Assembly (NCBI RefSeq): GCF_030380815.1
Contig: NZ_JAUDUY010000005.1
Span: 90,160-154,159 of the forward strand
Direction: 5' to 3'
DNA from: Robiginitalea aurantiaca
GTDB taxonomy: Bacteria; Bacteroidota; Bacteroidia; Flavobacteriales; Flavobacteriaceae
DNA: 64,000 bases
Part shown: positions 34,302 to 43,462 of the stretch, piece after piece
How positions within the stretch are numbered: position 1 is the first letter of the stretch
Layout: each line of letters opens with the position of its first letter
Notes under the pieces: generated by a model
What the model was told of the DNA's origin: nothing
The model's input: the letters and a program-made list of their open reading frames with translations, nothing else
The model's database searches: none
Program-made: the position numbers and the translations under genes

Positions 34302-34888
34302 ATGAAAATAGTGCTCATTATTTTAGCAGTCCTGATAGCTCTTTTTATCCTTTCCCAAATCTGGGCTAAAACGGGTCAGAGAAATATTGAAACCTATCCT
34401 TTTGTAGTCGAAGGGAAATACGACACCTTTGAAATCCGTACCTATGAGGCGAGTTTGTTTACTTCTGTTAAACTTCCTTATGTGGGATATAAGAAAACCT
34501 CAGGCAAGGGATTTTCTATTTTGGCCGGATATATTTTTGGAGGCAATGAGCGGAAGGAAAAAATAGCCATGACCTCTCCGGTTGCTATGTCTTTGGAAGA
34601 TACCATGACTGTAATGTTTATGGTTCCTAAAAAATTTAAACAGCAATCCCTGCCTCAGCCCGACCAAAGCCGAATAGTATTCAGGGAAGAGCCTGAAAAA
34701 ACGGTTGCGGCCATCACCTTTGGCGGTTGGGCAAATGATAAAAAATAGAGGAGTATAAAGCGAAACTAAAGGATGCCCTGATGGCTGAAGGAATCCCGTA
34801 TACAAATCGATTTTATTTCTTAGGATACAATCCACCCTATGAAGTTTTCAATCGCAAGAATGAAATTATCGTTGAACTTGAAAGATAG
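34302..34888 (+). pseudogene. SOUL haem-binding family protein, split by a single-base frameshift
   Basis: The first frame (34302-34748, 148 residues) starts with a membrane anchor (residues 2-20). It then has the SOUL/HBP domain (FEIRTYEASLFTSV, GGNERKEKIAMTSPV), ending at TAG right after GGWANDKK. Adding one A in the run of six A (34740-34745), or shifting -1 there, joins it to a second frame. That frame continues the family C-terminus (RFYFLGYNPPYEVFNRKNEI) and ends at 34886-34888. Explanations are a true inactivating deletion, a sequencing error, or slippage at the A run; sequence alone cannot tell. Intact length would be about 195 residues. Confidence 0.8.
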
Positions 34889-34916
34889 AACCTCCAAAAT
34901 CTAAACCCGGTATGTT

Positions 34917-35771
34917 ATGAAAAAAGTACTCATCACAGGAACCAGTAAGGGTATTGGCCTGGAAACAGCCTTGGCCTTCGCCCGCGCAGGTTATAAGGTA
35001 TTTGCAACCATGCGAAACCCGGAAAAGGCACCGGCTCTCGCACAACAGGCCAGTAGTGAATCCCTGGATATTGCTATTTCCAAAATGGATGTGGATTCCG
35101 ATGCTTCCGTAAAAACGTGTATTGATACCATACTCCATGAACACGGCCCGGTGGATGTTTTGGTCAATAACGCCGGGATAGAACGCCATGGCTCTGTGGA
35201 GGAAATGCCGATATCCGATTTTGAGGCCATCATGAACACCAATTATTTGGGAGTCCTGCGGTGTACCAAAGCCTTTTTGCCACAAATGCGGGAAAACAGG
35301 AAAGGGTGTATTATCAATGTAGCTTCTGTTTCCGGGCATATCGCCAATAGCCCCCTCGGTGGCTATTCAGCCAGTAAACACGCCCTTGAGGCGATCAGCG
35401 AGGCTTTAGCCCAGGAGGTTAAGCCTTTTAATATTAGGGTGGCCATTGTGGAGCCCGGGATCATCAACACCCAAATGGCACAGGATATTTCGGTAGCCGG
35501 AAACTCTGTTTATCCGAATTCCAAACGGCAGGCGGCGCTTTTTTCTGCTGCTTTAAAAACGCCAACGCCACCAAGCCTGGTTGCGGATAAAATTTTAGAG
35601 GTTGCAGATCGTACGGACTGGACTTTAAGACATCCTGTAGGACCGGATGCTGCCCCGTTCATCGCATGGAGGCAATCGATGACGGATGAGCAATGGATCG
35701 ATTGGAATGCCGTCAGTGATGAAGAATGGTACGCCTCTATAGAACGGGATTTCGGACTTAAAGTAAGGTAA
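34917..35771 (+). CDS. Short-chain dehydrogenase/reductase
   Basis: A 284-residue classical SDR. The cofactor loop TGTSKGIG is at 7-14, followed by R33 in the position that often favours NADPH. NNAG is at 84-87, the catalytic serine is in VASVSG (residues 135-140), and Y150 and K154 form the YxxxK motif in GGYSASKHA. The substrate is unknown; it resembles the oxidoreductases often annotated as retinol- or steroid-dehydrogenase-like. It lies 28 nt after the end of the SOUL reading frame. Confidence 0.9.
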   Translation: MKKVLITGTSKGIGLETALAFARAGYKVFATMRNPEKAPALAQQASSESLDIAISKMDVDSDASVKTCIDTILHEHGPVDVLVNNAGIERHGSVEEMPISDFEAIMNTNYLGVLRCTKAFLPQMRENRKGCIINVASVSGHIANSPLGGYSASKHALEAISEALAQEVKPFNIRVAIVEPGIINTQMAQDISVAGNSVYPNSKRQAALFSAALKTPTPPSLVADKILEVADRTDWTLRHPVGPDAAPFIAWRQSMTDEQWIDWNAVSDEEWYASIERDFGLKVR

Positions 35772-35861
35772 ACCAAAACGTAATTATAAATTCCGAGGCC
35801 ATTCCCGGATTGGAATTTCAAGATGTAGTAGCTTTACTAAGAGGTATAAAAAAGGTTTGAA

Positions 35862-37607
35862 ATGCTCAGAAAAATAGTGCTTGGCGTATTGCTGATTCTG
35901 ATTACGGCTATCGCCGTGTTGGCGGTGGTGAATCTGACCAACGCCTCCGAACCCATTCCTGAGCTGGAGATAGCCCATGGAGAGGAGGCTGAATTAAATA
36001 CGCGGCCCTGGTGGGAAGCTACAACGGTATATCAGGTATACCCGAGGTCATTCCAGGATTCGGATGGAGATGGTGTCGGGGATATAGCGGGGATTATCTC
36101 CCGCCTGGATTACATCCGCGATCTGGGTTTTGAAACGATTTGGTTTTCCCCTTTTTTCAGGAGTCCCCAAAAGGATTTTGGATACGATGTAAGTGATTAT
36201 TACCTGCCCGACCCACAGTACGGTGATTCCCTGTTGGTGGACAGCCTCATTCAGGAGATCCACAGAAGGGATATGAAGGTGGTTTTTGACCTGGTCCTCA
36301 ACCACACCTCAGAAGAGCATCCCTGGTTTGTGGAGTCGCGTTTAAGTAAAGACAATCCAAAGAGTGACTGGTACCTCTGGCAGGATGGTAATCCCGATGA
36401 GCCGCCCACAAACTGGCACAGTGCCCTCGGGATGAACGGATGGCATTATGATACGACACGCCAGCAGTGGTATTTCTCTTCATTTTTATCCTTTCAGCCC
36501 GACCTGAACTGGCGGAATCCGGAGGTAAAAAAAGCGATGTTTAAGATGGTGCAACACTGGCTGGATAAAGGCGTGGACGGCTTCCGATTGGATATTTTCA
36601 ACTATATCTACGAGGATCCGGAATTCACTGACAACCCTTTTAGCCTTAGGGTTATACCTACACAGGACTATACCAAAATGTTCTGGCAGGAAAAGAAATA
36701 CAACATGAACCACCCCGACGATTTTGTCCTGGCAAAAGAGTTGAGGAGTATCCTGGATACCTACGACCCCCCAAGGTTTATGGTAGGGGAGGTCTTCGGA
36801 GACCACAAAACCCTTAAGAATTTTCTGGGCCAGGAGCAGGACGGGTTGAATCTCGTATTCCTTTTCGATATTTCAGCCCTGGAATGGGATGCCGATTTTT
36901 TCAGGGATAAGATCCGAAGAATTGAGGCGTTTTATCCCTATCCGTATACACCCACCTATGTTTTTAGCAACCACGACAGAGTAAGGAGTATTACCCTCCT
37001 GGGGGATGATATGCAGAAGGCCAGGACCCTGTCATTGCTACAACTGACCCTTAGGGGCGTCCCATTTTACTATCAGGGTGAGGAAATCGGTATGCCTACG
37101 GGGAATATTCCCGGGGATATAGCCCTGGATCCATTGCCGGCGGCATTCGACTGGCTTCCTGATTTTGCCAAAGATGAAGTATTCAACAGGGACAATTGCC
37201 GGACCCCAATGCAATGGGAGGCCGGCCCTAATGCCGGGTTTACAACGGCAGGGGCGGAGTCATGGCTTCCAGTGCTGCCAGGCGCAGATGAAATTAATGT
37301 GGCTTCCCAGCGGAGTGATCCGAATTCCCTGTGGCAAACCAACCAGAAACTACTGCAAATCCGTAATGAAAATGCGCCCCTGAAATGGGGTAGCCTAAGA
37401 TGGCTTCCCAACTACGATCAGGGGGATGTCCTGGCCTATGAGCGGGTTTACCGGGACCAGACCCTTACCGTAATGATCAACATTTCGGAGGAGGTCAAAA
37501 ACCTGCCTCTTTCTGATAAGAAAGCGTTGATTTTTGCATCCGGTGAGGCAGTCCTGGAAGGTGGAATGCTTCGTTTGGGGCCTGATTCGGGTGTGATTCT
37601 AAGATAA
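35862..37607 (+). CDS. GH13 alpha-glucosidase (oligo-1,6-glucosidase type), membrane-anchored or exported
   Basis: A 581-residue alpha-amylase-family enzyme that would hydrolyse alpha-glucosidic bonds of malto- or isomalto-oligosaccharides, or trehalose. Residues 5-23 form an uncleaved or cleaved signal helix, so it acts in the periplasm. The TIM barrel has DSDGDGVGDIAGI at 66-78, DLVLNHTS at 143-150, the nucleophile D244 in GFRLDIFNY, the acid/base E310 in MVGEVFGD and the stabiliser D372 in FSNHDRVR. A C-terminal beta domain ends the protein. No SusCD pair or other starch genes are nearby, so the sugar source is unclear. Confidence 0.9.
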   Translation: MLRKIVLGVLLILITAIAVLAVVNLTNASEPIPELEIAHGEEAELNTRPWWEATTVYQVYPRSFQDSDGDGVGDIAGIISRLDYIRDLGFETIWFSPFFRSPQKDFGYDVSDYYLPDPQYGDSLLVDSLIQEIHRRDMKVVFDLVLNHTSEEHPWFVESRLSKDNPKSDWYLWQDGNPDEPPTNWHSALGMNGWHYDTTRQQWYFSSFLSFQPDLNWRNPEVKKAMFKMVQHWLDKGVDGFRLDIFNYIYEDPEFTDNPFSLRVIPTQDYTKMFWQEKKYNMNHPDDFVLAKELRSILDTYDPPRFMVGEVFGDHKTLKNFLGQEQDGLNLVFLFDISALEWDADFFRDKIRRIEAFYPYPYTPTYVFSNHDRVRSITLLGDDMQKARTLSLLQLTLRGVPFYYQGEEIGMPTGNIPGDIALDPLPAAFDWLPDFAKDEVFNRDNCRTPMQWEAGPNAGFTTAGAESWLPVLPGADEINVASQRSDPNSLWQTNQKLLQIRNENAPLKWGSLRWLPNYDQGDVLAYERVYRDQTLTVMINISEEVKNLPLSDKKALIFASGEAVLEGGMLRLGPDSGVILR

Positions 37608-37614
37608 AGTATCC

Positions 37615-38430
37615 TTAGCGGATTTCCTGTTCCAGCAAATCGATCAGCTGCTCAGCATCTGAAATCAGGGAGGGTAATTCTCCTGAATACCTGACTGACA
37701 TTTCGTTCTTCAGTTGAATATAATTATTAATAGATTCCCTGAGTAACTTTTGATCCGCATTGATAAAATCGATGTCCTGCTTCTTCAAAGACCGGTAAAT
37801 ATCGGTTTTTGAGAAATCAATGATCCGGACCGGTACCTCCTTATAAGGTGTGGTAATACGTAAAATTCCCTTGGTCCTGTCGTAATTGCGGTTCACAACT
37901 TTTCCCAACTGGGCTCTGGCCTGATTCTCCAGTCTGGCATCCTCCTCATAATCAAGATCCAGGTGATTCGTCATTGCCTCATAATTTACCATTTTCTTGA
38001 CCAGGCTGTCATTTTGAAAGAAGGAGAGGATACCGGAGGATTTCATTTCCTGAAATGTCGCCCGATTCCAGGAAAAGGGCCGGTAGGAAGCATTCCCTGA
38101 CAGGAGCATGAGGTTAAGGTTGCTGAGTTCTTCCATGGGTGTATTGCGGACATAATTAGCAAGGCTGTCAAGGGAAACATAGGCACGCTCTGCCTGAAAG
38201 GCTATTCGTTTTACGCTATTTATGTCGGCCTGTAGATCGCCGATGAGTGCCCTGGCATAAGTGGAAACCTGAGCTTTTTGCTGACGCTCTTCATTCCAGG
38301 TATTCACCTGCAGGGCGATCAGGATTCCGATGACTACCAGAAGGATTTCGCCCAGGGCATACAAGAGGTATCGGGAGATCTTATTTTGATTGAGAAGTTG
38401 CAATCGTAATTTTCTGAAAAGGGTAATCAT
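37615..38430 (-). CDS. DUF6090-like membrane protein, function unknown
   Basis: A 271-residue protein with one N-terminal transmembrane helix (about 22-42: YLLYALGEILLVVIGILIAL), followed by QVNTWNEERQ and a long helical, charged extracytoplasmic domain. This N-terminal pattern (LLNQNKISRYLLYALGEI) is that of the DUF6090 family, very common in Flavobacteriia with no known role. It is the last gene of a minus-strand group and converges with the GH13 gene. Confidence 0.78.
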   Translation of the reverse strand: MITLFRKLRLQLLNQNKISRYLLYALGEILLVVIGILIALQVNTWNEERQQKAQVSTYARALIGDLQADINSVKRIAFQAERAYVSLDSLANYVRNTPMEELSNLNLMLLSGNASYRPFSWNRATFQEMKSSGILSFFQNDSLVKKMVNYEAMTNHLDLDYEEDARLENQARAQLGKVVNRNYDRTKGILRITTPYKEVPVRIIDFSKTDIYRSLKKQDIDFINADQKLLRESINNYIQLKNEMSVRYSGELPSLISDAEQLIDLLEQEIR

Positions 38431-38486
38431 AATCGATTCTTGGTTGGCTTGTTGATTACAGATTTATGGCACTTTAAGAATGGAAA

Positions 38487-38930
38487 TCATCGAAGTGAGA
38501 CGAACAACTGGGATTTAATTTTCCACCCTCCGGTTTCCCGTGTCCACATGGCCGAATAGTTGCCTCCGACAATAGAATGAGTTCCCTTTGAAGGATCGTA
38601 TCCCTTCCAGGTTCCCGTTTCCCACGCCAGGCCAGAAACTTCATTAACAGTAATTTCTGAAGGGGTTCGGACCCAGTACATCTGACTATCCTCGCCCTGG
38701 GCAATGTAACGCCTTAAAGCCTCCTTTCCGCTTAGCAGGGTTCCCGCCCCTGTGGTCGTAAGCACATCCTCTGTGAGAAAGGAGAGCACCCTTTCATGAT
38801 CGTAGGATTTCAGCGCTTCATTGGAAGCCATTCGCAAAGTCCTTATCGCGATTTCGTCATTCTGCGCCTTTAACCCGTGAACATTGCAGAGGGTAAAAAG
38901 GATGAGTAATGGGAAGAGGAAACGTGTCAT
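38487..38930 (-). CDS. Exported NTF2-like/DUF4440 protein
   Basis: A 147-residue protein with a cleavable signal (residues 1-22, ending HGLKAQ) and a single SnoaL/NTF2-like cone fold: an N-terminal helix with LRMASNEALKSYDHERVLSF, then the beta sheet with WETGTWKGYD and WKIKSQLFVSLR at the end. Proteins of this kind bind small ligands or act as cyclases or isomerases; the ligand is unknown. The start overlaps the stop of the serine hydrolase gene by 4 nt (38927-38930). Confidence 0.82.
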   Translation of the reverse strand: MTRFLFPLLILFTLCNVHGLKAQNDEIAIRTLRMASNEALKSYDHERVLSFLTEDVLTTTGAGTLLSGKEALRRYIAQGEDSQMYWVRTPSEITVNEVSGLAWETGTWKGYDPSKGTHSIVGGNYSAMWTRETGGWKIKSQLFVSLR

Positions 38931-40090
38931 TTTGCAGGTTCTTTTTCCAGGAGATACTGATTGACCCGTTGCCAGGTTTCTTCAAACAATTCTGCACGAA
39001 GGTCATCCGCATCAGAATTCAAAAACAGGGCTATGGTCAGCGGGCGTTCCAGCTCGTGGTACACAAAAGTCCGTGTACCGTTCCAACTGCCGGAGTGGAA
39101 AGCGGCATCACCACTTCTAAACCACCCCATAGCGTAGAATATGGCTTCCTTTTCCCAAAAAGAAAAATCCGATAAAAAGGAATAAAAACCATGATCCCGT
39201 GGAATAGCCATGGTACTGCGGGCAAAGACCAGGGAATGCATTTCGTCACTGAGCAATACCTTATTCCTGAGGGCGTTGTCGTAATTGAAGTAGTCATTTA
39301 CACTCGTGTACAGGGCACCATCGCCCACTACGCCATTCATAAAGTACCCATCCTTACGTGTCCAACTTCCACTGCTGTCTTTTTCATAACAAAAGGCGCG
39401 TTGGTCGATTGCAACGGGATCAGCAAGATTGTAAAATGTGGTGCGCTCCATGGCTGCAGGTTTGAAAACCTGCTCTTTGGCAAAGGTTGCGAATGGGGAG
39501 CCACTAACTTTCTCGACCAGAAGGGCGAGGACCAAATACGCCGTATTGGAATATGCCCAGCTGGAACCCGGAGGGAACAGAGGTTCCGGATTTGTTTTGA
39601 GCCATTCGAGGACATCCTTATTTTCGACGATGTTAGACCGATCCCAATCCTCCATAAAGGCGGATTCATAGTCTGCAATTCCGGAGGTATGGTTCATCAG
39701 GTTTAGTATCGTAATCCCTGCAAAAACCGGATACGGCCAATATTGGGTCACCTGGTCGTTTAGGGAAAGTTTTCCTTGATCCGCCAGACGGAGCATGCAC
39801 AGTGCCGTAAACTGCTTACTGACTGAAGCCATCCGCATGTTTGTGGATGGGGTAATCGGGGCTGCATCTTCTATGCTGCGCAGTCCAAATCCCTTACCGA
39901 TGAGTTCTTCCCCCTCGTAGGCGACCAGTATTGCTGCCCCGGGACCATCCGTGGCAATTTTCGAATGAAACAGGGAATCGATCTGCAGCCCGAGTTGCTC
40001 CTTTCGCTCTTCCAAAGTTTGCGCTTTGTTGTCCGAAGGGGACTTACAACACAGGAAGGTGAGGGCTAACAGGAAGACCAAATTTTTCAT
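38927..40090 (-). CDS. Serine beta-lactamase/D-aminopeptidase-fold lipoprotein
   Basis: A 387-residue penicillin-binding-protein-like hydrolase. The signal has a probable lipobox ending LCC. The active-site serine S89 and K92 form SxxK in ASVSKQFTAL, and Y180-S-N182 is the YxN motif in SWAYSNTAY. A late HSGSWNG segment occupies the place of the third (KTG-like) motif. These enzymes are usually esterases or D-peptidases and not true beta-lactamases. It is coupled to the NTF2-like gene downstream and divergent from the VPS10-like gene. Confidence 0.87.
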   Translation of the reverse strand: MKNLVFLLALTFLCCKSPSDNKAQTLEERKEQLGLQIDSLFHSKIATDGPGAAILVAYEGEELIGKGFGLRSIEDAAPITPSTNMRMASVSKQFTALCMLRLADQGKLSLNDQVTQYWPYPVFAGITILNLMNHTSGIADYESAFMEDWDRSNIVENKDVLEWLKTNPEPLFPPGSSWAYSNTAYLVLALLVEKVSGSPFATFAKEQVFKPAAMERTTFYNLADPVAIDQRAFCYEKDSSGSWTRKDGYFMNGVVGDGALYTSVNDYFNYDNALRNKVLLSDEMHSLVFARSTMAIPRDHGFYSFLSDFSFWEKEAIFYAMGWFRSGDAAFHSGSWNGTRTFVYHELERPLTIALFLNSDADDLRAELFEETWQRVNQYLLEKEPAK

Positions 40091-40166
40091 AGAAGTGGTT
40101 TTAACACATGGTAAGATACCACCAAATCTTGATTATATTCGTAACGATCAGACCAAAACCAAGCAA

Positions 40167-43100
40167 ATGAAATCCAATTTTACCTCAACCTTCTTCCTTC
40201 TTTTTATTTCCTTTTCAGGCCTCGCACAATCCGATACATCCGTATTCGAAAACTTAAAATTTCGATTTATCGGCCCTGAAGGGAACCGCGCCATTGCCAT
40301 TGCCGGGGTGCCCGGAGATCCGATGATCAACTACATAGGTGCGGCTTCCGGCGGGTTGTGGAAAACAACCGATGGCGGCCTCGGCTGGAAACCCATATTC
40401 GATGAGCAGGAAGCCTCTTCCATTGGTGCTGTCGCGATTGCACCTTCCAATCCGGATATCGTATGGGTAGGTACCGGCGAGACCTTTGTTATTCGGCCCG
40501 CACATGCCATGGGAGATGGAATCTACAAATCCGAAGATGCGGGAAAAACATGGATGCATATGGGTCTGGAGAAAACAGGCCGGATCGGTCGCATCCTCGT
40601 GCATCCGACGAATCCGGACATCGTTTATACCGCTTCCCTGGGTCATACCTATGGTCCGCAGCAGGAACGCGGGGTGTATAAAACTACCGATGGTGGAAAA
40701 ACATGGAATCGAATCTTCTTCACCGATGAGGGGACCGGAGCAGCGGAACTCGCAATGGACCCGAACAACCCGGATCGGCTGATGGTAGGCATGTGGTCCA
40801 TACACATCAATACCTGGGGCCTGCGCAGCGGGGGACCGGGCGGCGGCGTTTACCGTACCCTGGATGGAGGTGCGACCTGGAAAGCCCTGTCTGAAAACGG
40901 ACTGCCCGGAGGGGCCGAAAACCCTGTGGGAAAAACGGCTGTCGCAATTGCGCCTTCAAATCCGGAGGTAGTCTATGCCCTCTTCGAAATTGAAAGCCCG
41001 GCCCTGTACCGGTCTGAAGATTTTGGAGAAACCTGGACCCTCCAAACCCGGAATCACGACATCGCCGAGCGGGCTCCCTATTATACCCGCATGGCCGTTT
41101 CCCCTGACAATCCGGATGAAATCTATATCGCCAGCGTAAAGTTCAGCACCTCTACGGACGGGGGCAAAACGTTTAAAAGCGGCTATAGCGCCGGAGGGGA
41201 TAATCACGATATCTGGCTGGACCCCGCCAATTCGGACCGGATGATGGTCGCCCATGATGGTTGCGCCAGCATAACGCTGAACCGTGGAAAAAGCTATCAG
41301 CGGGTCGTATTGCCTATAGCGCAGATGTACCATGTTTCGGTAGACGACCGCATCCCTTACAACGTATATGGGAACCGTCAGGACGGGTATTCTTACATGG
41401 GGCCGAGCAATAGCAGGCAGGGGTATATTCCACTGGGCCTGTGGAAGGGTGTAGGCGGATGCGAAAGCGGGTTTGCGCAGCCCGATCCCTTTGACAATGA
41501 CATCATTTGGTCCGGTTGTTATGACGGAGGCCTGGAGCGGTATAACCTTAAAACCGGCCATGCCCGGGACGTACGCGTATGGCCTGAAGCGGGTTACGGA
41601 TGGGAGCCCGGGAAACTAAAATACCGCTGGCACTGGAACTTCCCACTTTCTTTTTCTCCCCATACCCGCCACCGGGTATATGTAGGCAGCCAGTTCGTGC
41701 ATAAAAGTGATGATGGAGGACAGAGCTGGCAGGTAATCAGCCCGGACCTCACTTTGAATGACAAAACACATCAGCAATCCTCAGGAGGAATTGCCATTGA
41801 TAATTTAATGACCTTCGATGGTTCCGTACTTTTTAGCATTGAGGAATCGGCCCTGGAACCCGGCCTCATCTGGACGGGCAGCAATGACGGGCAGGTTCAA
41901 CTCACCCGGGACGGTGGAGCCAATTGGGAAAACGTGACAGCGAACATCCCCGGCCTCCCTGCCTGGGGCACCATTGCCAATATTGAGCCATCGCGCTTTG
42001 CCAAAGGCACGGTGTATATCTCGGTGGATCTGCATCAGATGGGGGACTTTGATCCCTATGTCTATAAAAGCGAGGATTATGGTAAGTCCTGGAAAAAGAT
42101 CAGCCAAACGGTCCCGAAATCCGTCCATAGTTTTGTGCATGTGGTCAAGGAGGACCCCAAGCGACAGGGTATGCTCTATTTAGGAGTTGATAATGGGGTG
42201 TATTTTTCGACGGATGATGGGGCAAACTGGACGCGCCTGCGCAATAACCTGCCTCCGGCTCCGGTTTACTGGCTGGAAGTTCAGGAGCGATTTGATGATT
42301 TGGTAGTGGGGACCTACGGCAGAGGTTACTATATACTCGACAATATTTCACCCCTGAGGGAATTCGATGTAGATGCTGCTAATTCAGAGGTACACTTATT
42401 CAGCGTACAGCCCGCCTGGCGGTTTCAGAATCAGCAAGCCATTAAAACCGACGGGCCCAGCCTGAATTCCGGGCGGAACCCCGCCTATGGAGCGGACATA
42501 AACTACTATCTCAAGGACAGCACAGATCAGAAGGTGGAAATTCAGATCCTTTCAGCCTCCGATGAACTTATTCGAACCCTGGAAGGAAGTAATGAGGCCG
42601 GGGTCAACCGTGTGATGTGGGACCTGCGCTACGAACCCACCTATAAACCCAAACTGCAAACAACACCCCCGGGTCGCCCCTGGGTGGAACTCAATGGTGA
42701 GGGATGGCGTCCCCTGGTCACCTGGGACCTCGATCTGATGCGCGGTCAGTATGGGCCGAGAGCCGTGCCCAATACCTATAAAGTCAAATTGATAGTAGGG
42801 GAGCAGGAATACATTCGCGAAGTTGAGGTTCTCAAAGACCCCTCCTCCGAGGGGACCCTGGAAGACATTGAGGAGCAGGTGGCCTTTTCCCTTGAGTTAC
42901 GCGATGCCATGAATACGGCAGTGCTGATGATCAATGAGATGGAGGGTATCCGGGCCGAACTCGATTCGATTATCCCGCAGCTGACAAAAGCAGAGGACCT
43001 TCAGAAGGCTGAAGACCTGCAGGACCTGGCCGAATCCATTTCTGCCACCCTTTACGATATTCAACTGACCGGAGCCAGGGAAGATGCCTTCAGGGCCCCG

Positions 43101-43328
43101 ATGAAACTCTATGGAAGGCTGAGTGCCCTGGCCAGCGACATCACCGGTAAGGGGTCCGATTTTAAACCCACGGACCAGCAGCGGGAAGTCTATGCGATTT
43201 TTAATGAGCGCCTACAGGCCGTGGACCAGAAATTCAACACCTTTATGAAGGTGGAGGTCCGCAAACTCAATACTCAGTTGAAAAAGTCGGAATTGCAGAT
43301 CAAAGGAGGAAAGAAGATCAAGTCGTGA
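40167..43328 (+). CDS. VPS10/sortilin-like multi-Asp-box exported protein
   Basis: A 1053-residue secreted propeller protein. The start at 40167 gives a proper signal (FFLLFISFSGLAQS); the earlier ATG at 40026 lies in the divergent gene. About ten Asp-box motifs (S/T-x-D-x-G-x-x-W/F) occur between residues about 45 and 700, for example TTDGGLGW, SEDAGKTW, TTDGGKTW, TLDGGATW, SEDFGETW and TDDGANW, forming one or two beta propellers as in VPS10/BNR proteins. The last about 250 residues are an Ig-like domain and a helical tail. Annotated relatives are often called glycosyl hydrolases, but no catalytic residues can be assigned. Confidence 0.85.
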   Translation: MKSNFTSTFFLLFISFSGLAQSDTSVFENLKFRFIGPEGNRAIAIAGVPGDPMINYIGAASGGLWKTTDGGLGWKPIFDEQEASSIGAVAIAPSNPDIVWVGTGETFVIRPAHAMGDGIYKSEDAGKTWMHMGLEKTGRIGRILVHPTNPDIVYTASLGHTYGPQQERGVYKTTDGGKTWNRIFFTDEGTGAAELAMDPNNPDRLMVGMWSIHINTWGLRSGGPGGGVYRTLDGGATWKALSENGLPGGAENPVGKTAVAIAPSNPEVVYALFEIESPALYRSEDFGETWTLQTRNHDIAERAPYYTRMAVSPDNPDEIYIASVKFSTSTDGGKTFKSGYSAGGDNHDIWLDPANSDRMMVAHDGCASITLNRGKSYQRVVLPIAQMYHVSVDDRIPYNVYGNRQDGYSYMGPSNSRQGYIPLGLWKGVGGCESGFAQPDPFDNDIIWSGCYDGGLERYNLKTGHARDVRVWPEAGYGWEPGKLKYRWHWNFPLSFSPHTRHRVYVGSQFVHKSDDGGQSWQVISPDLTLNDKTHQQSSGGIAIDNLMTFDGSVLFSIEESALEPGLIWTGSNDGQVQLTRDGGANWENVTANIPGLPAWGTIANIEPSRFAKGTVYISVDLHQMGDFDPYVYKSEDYGKSWKKISQTVPKSVHSFVHVVKEDPKRQGMLYLGVDNGVYFSTDDGANWTRLRNNLPPAPVYWLEVQERFDDLVVGTYGRGYYILDNISPLREFDVDAANSEVHLFSVQPAWRFQNQQAIKTDGPSLNSGRNPAYGADINYYLKDSTDQKVEIQILSASDELIRTLEGSNEAGVNRVMWDLRYEPTYKPKLQTTPPGRPWVELNGEGWRPLVTWDLDLMRGQYGPRAVPNTYKVKLIVGEQEYIREVEVLKDPSSEGTLEDIEEQVAFSLELRDAMNTAVLMINEMEGIRAELDSIIPQLTKAEDLQKAEDLQDLAESISATLYDIQLTGAREDAFRAPMKLYGRLSALASDITGKGSDFKPTDQQREVYAIFNERLQAVDQKFNTFMKVEVRKLNTQLKKSELQIKGGKKIKS

Positions 43329-43462
43329 TGGGCAACACCAGGCACAGGTAATCTGTTTTCCCTGCGCAGGGAATCCCCTTTTTCTGCCATGCAGCCTATC
43401 CCGCCAGAGTCGTTAAGGACTTTCGAAAAAGTCCGTATACGGGCGATCTGGGGTTATTAAGA

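Noticed and set aside
40026..40166. Long N-terminal extension of the VPS10-like protein
   Set aside because: It overlaps the divergent serine hydrolase gene and hides the signal peptide that starts at 40167.
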